A stretch of DNA of 9,057 nt from RGIG5612 sp045600845. GTDB lineage: Bacteria; Bacillota; Clostridia; Lachnospirales; Lachnospiraceae. This document shows, piece after piece, positions 1 to 5,591 of the stretch. The notes below the pieces were generated by a model, which was given only the letters and a program-made list of their open reading frames with translations, ran no database searches and was not told the DNA's origin. The stretch covers positions 1 to 9,057 of the forward strand of contig JAZRYR010000033.1 of assembly GCA_045600845.1 (NCBI GenBank). Reading direction: 5' to 3'. The position numbers and the translations under genes were made by a program. How positions within the stretch are numbered: position 1 is the stretch's first letter; each line of letters starts with the position of its first letter.

Positions 1-116
1 GAGCAATAATAGCTCTAACCAGAAAAGTAGCAAGAATCGTATTTGCAATGTTGAATGAACAAACAGAGTTCAATCCAGAATTGATGATACGAGAAAAATA
101 CAGACAGACAGCTTGA
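1..116 (+). CDS. IS110-family transposase, C-terminal fragment (cut by window edge)
   Basis: An open frame enters from the left edge (first whole codon at 3) and ends at TGA 114-116, giving about 37 residues. The segment reads ALTRKVARIVFAMLNEQ and then EFNPELM. This resembles the extreme C-terminus of IS110/IS116/IS902 transposases (RuvC-like DEDD N-terminal domain plus Tnp_20 domain), which typically end in a basic ARK-x-L/V-x-V/I-F-A-L/M-L helix followed by a short polar tail. The catalytic parts lie outside the window, so activity cannot be judged. The next gene starts 30 nt after the stop, so the right end of the element must be very short or lost. IS110-type elements lack clear terminal inverted repeats, and I see none here. 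The assignment rests only on this tail. Another protein ending in a similar helix is possible but less likely. Confidence 0.7.
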   Translation, partial: AIIALTRKVARIVFAMLNEQTEFNPELMIREKYRQTA

Positions 117-146
117 AAACTGTTTGACTTTTTATAGGAGATCCTT

Positions 147-707
147 ATGGAGTCAAATATTCAATCTTTTGCAAAAGAAGTCGAAATTTCGGATTTTGTT
201 GAGAATTGCGTTGATATTGATTACTTCTTAGATTGCTGCAGCAAATGTCCGAATTACGGGAAAACATGGAGCTGTCCTCCATATGATTTTAATCCATTAG
301 ATTACTGGAACCAGTTTAAAACTTTTCATATTATTGCAAAGAAAATCGTTACTCCACCAGAACTTTTAGAAAAGACCTATGAGCTGGATGATATCATCCG
401 GATCGGCGGTCAGCTGACAAGGCAAGCCAGCATAGTATTTGAAGATGAAGTAGCAGTTCTTTTAGAACAGTTCCCAGACGGAAAAACTTTAGGTAGCGGT
501 TCCTGCAGAGTCTGTGGAGAAGATAACTGCGCACGAAAATTCGGTCAGCCTTGCCGCTTCCCGGATAAAATGAACTACTCCATCGAAAGTCTTGGCGGAA
601 ATGTTGAGATTACTTTGAAGAGATATTTTAATGAAGGCATTTACTGGGGCAAAGATGGCCACCTGGCTCCTTCCTATATCAAAGTCGGCGGAATTTTAAA
701 GAAGTAA
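147..707 (+). CDS. DUF2284 family putative metal-binding (Fe-S/Zn) protein
   Basis: This 186-residue protein has two cysteine clusters. The N-terminal one is C30-C31-x2-C34, then PNYGKTWS and C43-PPYDF. The C-terminal one is C120-x2-C123-x4-C128-x7-C136, followed by P139, in the context GSCRVCGEDNC. The CPNYGKxWSCPPYDF signature and the later Cys cluster are the hallmarks of DUF2284 (predicted metal-binding proteins, common in anaerobic bacteria and archaea). The length is typical. The spacing of the second cluster could hold an iron-sulfur centre, but that is inference. No reaction is established for the family, to my knowledge. There is no signal peptide or membrane segment, so it is probably cytosolic. 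The start is well placed: AGGAG at 136-140 lies 6 nt before ATG 147. The gene sits directly behind an IS110 transposase end, so its promoter is either inside that element or very short. It ends in front of a strong terminator. Confidence 0.88.
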   Translation: MESNIQSFAKEVEISDFVENCVDIDYFLDCCSKCPNYGKTWSCPPYDFNPLDYWNQFKTFHIIAKKIVTPPELLEKTYELDDIIRIGGQLTRQASIVFEDEVAVLLEQFPDGKTLGSGSCRVCGEDNCARKFGQPCRFPDKMNYSIESLGGNVEITLKRYFNEGIYWGKDGHLAPSYIKVGGILKK

Positions 708-753
708 GGCCAACATTAAAATTACGGAAGGATTACATCCTTTCATATAACAG

Positions 754-784
754 AAAAAAGTGGCGGGGATTCCCGCCGTTTTTT
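754..784. terminator. bidirectional intrinsic terminator between DUF2284 gene and trmL
   Basis: The stem GGCGGG (762-767) pairs with CCCGCC (772-777) around the loop GATT. On the plus strand a T6 run (779-784) follows. On the minus strand the A6 run at 754-759 reads as T6 after the stem. The hairpin therefore serves both convergent genes: the DUF2284 gene ending at 707 and trmL ending at 798, only 14 nt from the structure. Confidence 0.9.
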
Positions 785-797
785 CGATCTTGTTTTT

Positions 798-1346
798 TTA
801 CCACGTATGATGATGTAGCTGGCCTTCGGTCTCCAGATCCAGATAATTGTTCTGGCGGAGAGCCTCATACAAAACAACCGCAACCGAATTTGACAGATTC
901 AGGCTTCTTTGCTCTTTCGCCATTGGAATCCTTATGCAAGTGTCTTTGTTTTCCATAAGAATTTCTTCCGGAATTCCTGCACTCTCTTTTCCGAACATAA
1001 TATAATCGCCATCTTTGAAAGGCGCCTGATCATGGGTAACCTTTGCTTTCGTCGTAGCCATCCATAATTTTGCTTTTCCAGATTCTGCTTCTCCCTTCAG
1101 AGGCTGTCCGCTTCCAAAGATATCGACTTTGTCTTTATTCTTTTCGATAAAATCCCGCCAGCTGTCGTAGATGGTAACATCCAGGTCTTTCCAGTAATCC
1201 ATCCCTGCCCGCTTCAGATTTTTATCGTTGATAATAAAGCCCATAGGCTCAATCAGATGCAATCTGCTACCTGTACATAGACAGGTTCTTCCAATGTTTC
1301 CGGTGTTTGCCGGAATTTCCGGTTCTAACAATACAATATTAAACAT
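798..1346 (-). CDS. trmL: tRNA (cytidine/uridine-34-2'-O)-methyltransferase TrmL (SPOUT class)
   Basis: TrmL transfers a methyl group from S-adenosylmethionine to the ribose 2'-OH of the wobble nucleotide (C34 or cmnm5U34) of leucine tRNAs. The three SpoU/SPOUT motifs are all present: motif 1 PEIPANTGNIGRTC (residues 9-22), motif 2 FGKESAGIP (118-126) and motif 3 IPMAKEQRSLNLSNSVA (140-156). Motifs 2 and 3 form the trefoil-knot cofactor site. At 182 residues it is somewhat longer than the ~155-residue E. coli enzyme. The extra length lies in the central region (about 80-110) and in a histidine-bearing tail ending LHHHTW. The start at 1346 is preceded by AAAGGAAAG about 3-11 nt upstream on the minus strand. 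The gene is monocistronic: divergent from the small Cys4 gene, convergent with the DUF2284 gene, with a terminator just behind its stop. Family assignment is firm. The exact tRNA substrate is inferred from homologues. Confidence 0.95.
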   Translation of the reverse strand: MFNIVLLEPEIPANTGNIGRTCLCTGSRLHLIEPMGFIINDKNLKRAGMDYWKDLDVTIYDSWRDFIEKNKDKVDIFGSGQPLKGEAESGKAKLWMATTKAKVTHDQAPFKDGDYIMFGKESAGIPEEILMENKDTCIRIPMAKEQRSLNLSNSVAVVLYEALRQNNYLDLETEGQLHHHTW

Positions 1347-1414
1347 GAGCTTTCCTTTCGGGCACGAGCTGGCCTCGAAGCCAACGTACCCCTGCTGTTT
1401 TTCCTATAAAAAAC

Positions 1415-1446
1415 ATTATAAGAAATTATTTAAATTCCCGCCACAA
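1415..1446 (-). promoter_or_regulatory. possible promoter of trmL
   Basis: On the minus strand a perfect TATAAT occurs (plus-strand ATTATA at 1415-1420), about 70 nt before the trmL start. The best -35-like hexamer is TTGTGG (plus 1441-1446), but the spacer would be 20 nt, so the -35 part is weak. The call rests mainly on the perfect -10 hexamer and its position in the divergent intergenic region. Confidence 0.35.
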
Positions 1447-1463
1447 TATAATACAATATGTTT

Positions 1464-1637
1464 ATGAGTAATTGCGATAGCTGTGCATTCTACATTTATG
1501 ACGAATACTACGACGACTATGTCTGTGATGTGAACATGGACGAAGACGACGTAGCCCGTTTAATATCGGGCAATTATAAAGAATGTCCTTATTGGAGAAA
1601 CGGTGATGAATACGAAACGGTTCGTCACCAGATGTGA
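1464..1637 (+). CDS. small acidic four-cysteine protein (DUF6472-like, probable zinc-binding)
   Basis: The frame encodes 57 residues from ATG 1464, or 59 from ATG 1458. From ATG 1464 the cysteines are C4-x2-C7, C21 and C41, giving C-x2-C-x13-C-x19-C. The last lies in the motif ECPYW, followed by a conserved-looking tail DEYETVRHQM. The body is rich in Asp, Glu and Tyr. This resembles a short clostridial family that I recall as DUF6472; the family name is from memory and should be checked. Four cysteines with a leading CxxC suggest a zinc-ribbon-like metal site, which is inference. No biochemical role is known to me. No Shine-Dalgarno precedes either ATG; instead a TATAAT lies at 1447-1452. 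The gene is divergent from trmL and upstream of telA on the same strand, 106 nt before the telA start. Confidence 0.75.
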   Translation: MSNCDSCAFYIYDEYYDDYVCDVNMDEDDVARLISGNYKECPYWRNGDEYETVRHQM

Positions 1638-1661
1638 TTCGGATTTCATTTATTAATCACA
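1633..1661 (+). repeat. 7-bp perfect inverted repeat at the end of the small Cys4 gene
   Basis: TGTGATT (1633-1639) and AATCACA (1655-1661) are perfect inverted copies separated by 15 nt. The left arm overlaps the TGA stop of the small gene. The right arm lies just upstream of the probable telA -10 box and next to the expected -35 position. It could be an operator for telA or a weak hairpin after the small gene. No T-run follows the right arm, so it is not a standard terminator. Confidence 0.35.
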
Positions 1662-1677
1662 ATTTCTATTGTATAAT
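1649..1677 (+). promoter_or_regulatory. telA: probable promoter of the telA-xpaC unit
   Basis: A perfect TATAAT -10 hexamer lies at 1672-1677. The hexamer at 17-nt spacing is TTTATT (1649-1654), a poor match to TTGACA. Transcription would begin near 1684, leaving a leader of about 60 nt before ATG 1744. This also rules out the upstream in-frame GTG at 1684 as a start, because it would sit at the transcript's 5' end without a ribosome-binding site. Confidence 0.45.
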
Positions 1678-1743
1678 TGAGGTGTGAACGGCCAAAGACG
1701 CCCTATATCATCCAGCATTTTTTTAACCAAATGGGAGGTAATT

Positions 1744-2931
1744 ATGTCAGACAAAATCACCCTTGAACTTGGCAACGAAGTTCCAACTTTAGATTTAGAA
1801 CCTGCTACTCCATCTACGGTTTCATCCCCTATCGTGGAAGACGCAGTAAATGCAGTTGTTGAAGCAGAAAATGGTGGCGCATATCTTGAGGATGTAAATC
1901 TTACCGAAGAAGAAAAACAGATGGTAGATGAGTTTTCAACAAGAATTGACCTTAAGGATTCGAATATTGTTCTTCAGTATGGAGCAGCTGCCCAGGCTAA
2001 AATTGCTGAATTTTCAGATAGTGCTCTGGAAGGGGTAAAAACCAAAGACCTTGGCGCAATTGGAAATGATGTCGCTGCTCTTATTACAGAATTAAAGGGC
2101 TTTGATATAGATGCCGAAGAAAAAGGCTTCTTTGCAAAACTGTTCAAAAAGACTTCCAATTCCATTCAAACCCTGGCTGCAAAATATGATACTGCAGAAC
2201 GTAATGTTGACAAAATCGTCGGCTCTCTTCAGGATCATCAGAATGAATTATTAACGGACATCGTTATGCTGGACAAGATGTATGAGTCCAACCTTTCCTA
2301 CTTCAAGGAACTGACGATGTACATCCTTGCAGGCAAAAAGAAATTAGCAGAAGAACAGAGCACTACTTTAGTGGAACTGAAAGCAAAAGCTCAGGAATCC
2401 GGTCTGGCAGAAGATGCCCAGGCAGCAAATGATTTCTCTGCTCTCTGCGACCGTTTCGATAAGAAGCTTCATGATCTGGAACTTACACGGACTATCAGCA
2501 TGCAGATGGCTCCTCAGATTCGTCTGGTTCAGAACAACGACACTTTAATGACAGAAAAGATCCAGTCAACTATTACAAATACCATCCCGTTATGGAAGAA
2601 CCAGATGGTTTTGGCTTTAAGTATGTCTCATGCAAGCGAAGCTATGAAGACCGAGCAGGAAGTTAATGAATTTACTAACAAGCTGATTGAGAAGAATGCA
2701 GAAACTCTGAAACAGGGCTCCATCGAAGTTGCTCAGGAAAGTGAAAAAGGCATTGTCAGCATCGACACTGTAAAATTTGCAAACCAGCAGCTCATTGAGT
2801 CGCTCGACGAAGTCGTACGTATTCAGGAAGAAGGCCGCTTAAAGAGAAGAGATGCTGAGCTTGAGCTTGGAAAGATTGAAGTGGAATTGAAACAGAAACT
2901 TCTGGACATCCGCAATATTGAAAACAAATAA
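1744..2931 (+). CDS. telA: toxic anion resistance protein, TelA/KlaA family (YaaN-like)
   Basis: This 395-residue cytosolic protein is almost wholly helical. An acidic, low-complexity N-terminus (about 1-50) precedes the TelA domain. The most diagnostic stretch is residues 253-288, containing MAPQIRLVQNND and TITNTIPLWKNQM, which is the conserved core of PF05816. Residues 355-395 form a charged coiled-coil-like tail. Members were first linked to tellurite resistance (KlaA/TelA), and others are associated with envelope stress, but the biochemical function is unknown. I chose ATG 1744 over the longer frame from GTG 1684. GGGAGG at 1733-1738 sits correctly before it, and the extra 20 residues do not resemble the family and would begin at the predicted transcription start. 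The gene is followed after 57 nt by xpaC on the same strand. In Bacillus subtilis the homologues xpaC and yaaN are also neighbours, there in the opposite order, which supports a shared function. Confidence 0.92.
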   Translation: MSDKITLELGNEVPTLDLEPATPSTVSSPIVEDAVNAVVEAENGGAYLEDVNLTEEEKQMVDEFSTRIDLKDSNIVLQYGAAAQAKIAEFSDSALEGVKTKDLGAIGNDVAALITELKGFDIDAEEKGFFAKLFKKTSNSIQTLAAKYDTAERNVDKIVGSLQDHQNELLTDIVMLDKMYESNLSYFKELTMYILAGKKKLAEEQSTTLVELKAKAQESGLAEDAQAANDFSALCDRFDKKLHDLELTRTISMQMAPQIRLVQNNDTLMTEKIQSTITNTIPLWKNQMVLALSMSHASEAMKTEQEVNEFTNKLIEKNAETLKQGSIEVAQESEKGIVSIDTVKFANQQLIESLDEVVRIQEEGRLKRRDAELELGKIEVELKQKLLDIRNIENK

Positions 2932-2945
2932 TTATTTTATTCCAG

Positions 2946-2980
2946 CTCACAGACTGTCGTGGGCTTGGTATTTCTGTGAG
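2946..2980 (+). promoter_or_regulatory. xpaC: hairpin overlapping the xpaC ribosome-binding site
   Basis: CTCACAGA (2946-2953) and TCTGTGAG (2973-2980) form a perfect 8-bp inverted repeat with a 19-nt loop. The 3' arm includes GAG of the xpaC Shine-Dalgarno GAGGAA (2978-2983). Folding would therefore partly hide the site, while ribosomes finishing telA (stop 2929-2931, 14 nt before the stem) could disturb the fold. No T-run follows, so it is not a terminator. Regulation is inferred from position only. Confidence 0.5.
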
Positions 2981-2988
2981 GAAACATC

Positions 2989-3882
2989 ATGAATAAAAAA
3001 CAAACCAGTAGTGGTGGAATCATCGCAGCAATCGTAATCATTGCCTGCATCATCGGTCTGATCGTATCCCGTGGTGCTGCCCCTAAAGTGTTCAGCATTC
3101 TCCGTTGGGCATTGATTATTGTTGTAATTTTAATTGCGTTCTTTGTTGCCCTGATTATTTTCATTGCAAGAAAAGCTACAAAAAAAGATGAAAAAGAGAA
3201 AAAGGAATCTCCAACTTCCACCTCCAGCAATATGGCTCATCTGGACCCAGAACAGTCCGAGACCATACGAAAAGGCCGTGAAGATCTGCTGGAAGTACGG
3301 ATGTTGTCTTCCCGTATCAAAAATTTTGACATCCGGTCTTCCCTTACAAATGTAACAAAGACTGCAGAAAAGATTCTTGTAACCATAAAAGAGCGTCCGG
3401 ATAAAATTGCTTCTTCCCGCCAGTTTACCCATTACTATCTGCCTACATTACGAGAAGTAATCACGAAATATGCCCGTGTAGAAGCCAGCGGAGTAAGTAC
3501 CGACGATATGCCGGAAAAAATCACCTCTTACCTGGCAAATGTACAGAAAGCTTTAGATAAACAGTATTCTAACCTGTTTGATGATGATAAACTGGATATG
3601 ACGGTAGATATGGAAGCGATGACCATTGCCATCAAGAGAGACGGTCTGTTGGATGAAGATGACTTTAAGAAGATGGAAGCGGCGAAAGAAGAAGCAGAAA
3701 AACCTGTTCCGGAGCCAGATGCTTCTGCTCCAAACTTCACCATGCCTGGTTTTGAAGAACCTCCAAAAGCGACCGAACCGGAAATCGTTGAACGAATCGA
3801 AGGCGAAATCTTAGATTCCAACGGCCAGCCGATAGAAGAAGTAATCGCGACTGCTGTGAAGAAAGACAATTCAGTTCATTAG
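2989..3882 (+). CDS. xpaC: XpaC-like membrane protein (5-bromo-4-chloroindolyl phosphate hydrolysis family)
   Basis: This protein has 297 residues. Two hydrophobic helices (about 10-27 and 34-60) joined by the short RGAAPK turn form an N-terminal membrane hairpin. A lysine-rich linker (61-72) follows, so the remainder is predicted to be cytosolic. The central domain (about 85-225) is helical and carries RQFTHYYLPTLREVITKY (144-161), the conserved FxxYYLPT core of PF10112. Residues 236-297 are rich in Pro and Glu and look disordered. The family name comes from a Bacillus activity on the chromogenic substrate X-phosphate; the natural role is not known. GAGGAA at 2978-2983 precedes ATG 2989. The gene follows telA and probably shares its transcript; a membrane anchor paired with cytosolic TelA suggests a complex at the membrane, which is inference. 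The transcript ends at the terminator starting at 3906. Confidence 0.88.
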   Translation: MNKKQTSSGGIIAAIVIIACIIGLIVSRGAAPKVFSILRWALIIVVILIAFFVALIIFIARKATKKDEKEKKESPTSTSSNMAHLDPEQSETIRKGREDLLEVRMLSSRIKNFDIRSSLTNVTKTAEKILVTIKERPDKIASSRQFTHYYLPTLREVITKYARVEASGVSTDDMPEKITSYLANVQKALDKQYSNLFDDDKLDMTVDMEAMTIAIKRDGLLDEDDFKKMEAAKEEAEKPVPEPDASAPNFTMPGFEEPPKATEPEIVERIEGEILDSNGQPIEEVIATAVKKDNSVH

Positions 3883-3905
3883 AAAAAAATATATTATGAA
3901 AAACA

Positions 3906-3944
3906 ATAGAAAACCACCCCAAACGGGTGGTTTTCTATGTTTTT
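3906..3944. terminator. strong intrinsic terminator after xpaC, probably bidirectional
   Basis: A perfect 14-bp stem, ATAGAAAACCACCC (3906-3919) with GGGTGGTTTTCTAT (3925-3938), has a CAAAC loop and is followed by T5 (3940-3944). On the minus strand the stem is followed by TGTTTTTC, so the same hairpin may also stop transcription of the his operon, which converges from the right and shows no closer canonical terminator after hisK. Confidence 0.92.
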
Positions 3945-4159
3945 AAATCAAATCAGCAAAAAATGTTCGATTTGGTATGAAATATTTTTTCTCCAATGCT
4001 TTTTTTATCATAATTCACAAAAAAAAATGTAAATCTTTTTCTAAAATTCATTAAATAATGCCGTGTTTAGTAATATATTTCAATTTCTTATAATTATTAG
4101 ATACTTCTATTTTTTTTATTTATACCAAATCGAAAATTTCTTGTCGATTTATTTTAAAA
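3941..4159. repeat. AT-rich segment bounded by 38-nt imperfect inverted repeats (MITE-like)
   Basis: The left arm (3941-3978) and the reverse complement of the right arm (4122-4159) match at 32 of 38 positions without gaps. The inner 13 positions, TTCGATTTGGTAT, are identical. The two enclose 143 nt of very AT-rich sequence with no credible gene. A TTTTAAA direct repeat at 3941-3947 and 4152-4158 could be a target-site duplication, but it is nearly palindromic and low in complexity. Size, long inverted arms and lack of coding fit a miniature inverted-repeat transposable element or a remnant of one. A structured 3' region of the two converging transcripts is the alternative. This accounts for most of the 3883-4170 intergenic stretch. 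Confidence 0.5.
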
Positions 4160-4170
4160 GAATTATCTAA

Positions 4171-4920
4171 TTATTCATTGAATTGAAATTTCGTAAAATC
4201 ACTGCATAAAAATCTTGCCACATGAGCATCGCTGTCCGGAATCAGTTTTCCACCTTTCTGGATAATGTACTCCTGAATGTCCGGATTTGGATAAGGCACA
4301 TTTCTTCTTCCTCGGTTATACGCTCCAAAGTTGACTTCAAAAACCGCGCCGGTCTGCAATAACTTATCTACCGCCTTTTTCCATGCAGCCACATATCGCG
4401 GGTGATTCTCATCGAAGAAATGCTCTTCCTGATTATAGATGGAAATCAGATCGAAATGACCGATAATATCCGCACCCGTCCGGTTCACTACATCTGCTTC
4501 CGTTTCAAAGAACTTCTCCACCAGGGCATAATAGTCGCCCTGAAAATATTTCTCTGCCATATACGGATATTTCTCCGGACCATCATCCACTGCAATCATT
4601 TCATCACCCAATTTCAGGAAATGAACGGAGCCAATAATATAATCATAACCTTCTGCCGGATAATCGGACTCATAATCCTGCTCAATTCCCAGCTTAATGG
4701 AAATCTGGTCTTTATATTTCTCCCGCAAAGCCAGAATCGTTTTTCGATATTCCCCTTCCTTTTCCGGAGTCATGCAATAGTCCGCCTCAAAGCTTGTATA
4801 GGAATGATCCGAAAAACCGATTTCCGTCATTCCTTTTTCGATGGCGACTAAGACCATATCTTCTGCCGGATATTTTCCGTCGCTGAATAATGTATGTACA
4901 TGATAATCTTTTAAAATCAT
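4171..4920 (-). CDS. hisK: histidinol-phosphatase, PHP family (HisK/HisJ type)
   Basis: The enzyme hydrolyses L-histidinol phosphate to L-histidinol, the penultimate step of histidine synthesis. The 249-residue PHP fold shows its metal-ligand motifs in order: HVH at 7-9, SDH with D38 and H39, GIEQDY with E80, GSVHF with H100, GHFD with H155, and SDAH with D231 and H233. These would bind a trinuclear metal site. EVNFGAYNRG (195-204) is typical of the histidinol-phosphatase branch rather than of DNA-polymerase PHP domains. Only 16 residues follow SDAH, so the C-terminus looks slightly short for the family; all ligand motifs are intact. The start overlaps the hisIE stop as ATGA, with AGGGGAT just upstream inside hisIE, which indicates translational coupling. 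It is the last gene of the operon, and the inverted-repeat element begins 12 nt beyond its stop. Confidence 0.92.
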   Translation of the reverse strand: MILKDYHVHTLFSDGKYPAEDMVLVAIEKGMTEIGFSDHSYTSFEADYCMTPEKEGEYRKTILALREKYKDQISIKLGIEQDYESDYPAEGYDYIIGSVHFLKLGDEMIAVDDGPEKYPYMAEKYFQGDYYALVEKFFETEADVVNRTGADIIGHFDLISIYNQEEHFFDENHPRYVAAWKKAVDKLLQTGAVFEVNFGAYNRGRRNVPYPNPDIQEYIIQKGGKLIPDSDAHVARFLCSDFTKFQFNE

Positions 4921-5576
4921 TGATTATCCCCTGTCATTTTTTCCTGTTTTACTTTTTTATCGATTACATGACGGGAAGCTAATTCTTTATGAATGTCTTC
5001 CAGGCTGATGCCAGCTTCAATCATGAGAACCATTACATGGTAAGCCAAGTCTGCGATTTCGTAGATGGTTTCTTTTTTATCTTCTGCTTTTGCAGCGATA
5101 ATAACTTCAGTACTTTCCTCTCCGACTTTCTTTAAAATCTTATCCAGACCTTTTTCAAACAGATAGGTCGTATAAGATCCTTCCTTTTTCTCCGTCTTTC
5201 TTCCTTCAATCAGTTCCATCAGATCTTCGTAAGAAAATTCTTTCCGCTTGTCGCTTTCAAATACCGGATAGTCGAAGCAGGACTTGGTTCCTTTATGGCA
5301 GGCAGGTCCATCCGGCTCCACAACAACGACTAAAGCGTCCTGATCGCAGTCTGCGGTAATGGAAACGATGTGCTGGTAATTTCCGCTGGTTTCGCCTTTC
5401 AGCCACAGTTCATTTCTGGAACGGCTCCAGAAACAGGTCAGTTCCTTCTCCATGGAAATCTTTAGGCTTTCCTTGTTCATATAAGCAAGAGTCAGTACCT
5501 GTTTGGATACAGAATCTACAACGATCGCCGGAATCAGGCCCTTCTCATCAAATTTTAATTCATCAATGTTAATCAT
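4917..5576 (-). CDS. hisIE: bifunctional phosphoribosyl-AMP cyclohydrolase / phosphoribosyl-ATP pyrophosphatase
   Basis: This 219-residue fusion catalyses steps two and three of the pathway: PR-ATP to PR-AMP (HisE half), then ring opening to ProFAR (HisI half). The HisI domain (about 1-110) has LAYMN (30-34), FWSRSRNELWLKGETSG (49-65) and the Zn/Mg-binding set ADCDQDA (C77), GPACHKG (C93) and C100. The HisE domain (about 130-210) has GSYTTYLFEKG (133-143), KVGEESTEVIIAAK (150-163) and IYEIADLAYH (171-180), an all-alpha NTP-pyrophosphohydrolase fold with the EE...E and E..D metal ligands. The fused arrangement is common in bacteria. AGAAAGG lies before the start. The gene begins 15 nt after hisF ends and overlaps hisK by four bases. 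Confidence 0.97.
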   Translation of the reverse strand: MINIDELKFDEKGLIPAIVVDSVSKQVLTLAYMNKESLKISMEKELTCFWSRSRNELWLKGETSGNYQHIVSITADCDQDALVVVVEPDGPACHKGTKSCFDYPVFESDKRKEFSYEDLMELIEGRKTEKKEGSYTTYLFEKGLDKILKKVGEESTEVIIAAKAEDKKETIYEIADLAYHVMVLMIEAGISLEDIHKELASRHVIDKKVKQEKMTGDNQ

Positions 5577-5591
5577 ATATCTTCAACCTTT

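Noticed and set aside
726..744. Hairpin GGAAGGAT-TAC-ATCCTTTC after the DUF2284 gene
   Set aside because: It has an 8-bp stem including one G-T pair, a tight loop and no T-run. The genuine terminator lies just downstream, so it was not listed as a separate signal.
1684..1743. Upstream in-frame GTG giving a 20-residue N-terminal extension of TelA
   Set aside because: It coincides with the predicted transcription start, has no ribosome-binding site, and ATG 1744 has a strong GGGAGG at proper spacing.
2937..3432. Minus-strand frames opposite the xpaC membrane region
   Set aside because: These are hydrophobic shadows of the transmembrane codons, with no ribosome-binding site or family resemblance.
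3977..4054. 25-codon frame MKYFFSNAFF... inside the AT-rich element, resembling a small hydrophobic-basic peptide
   Set aside because: There is no ribosome-binding site and the composition is what AT-rich sequence produces by chance.
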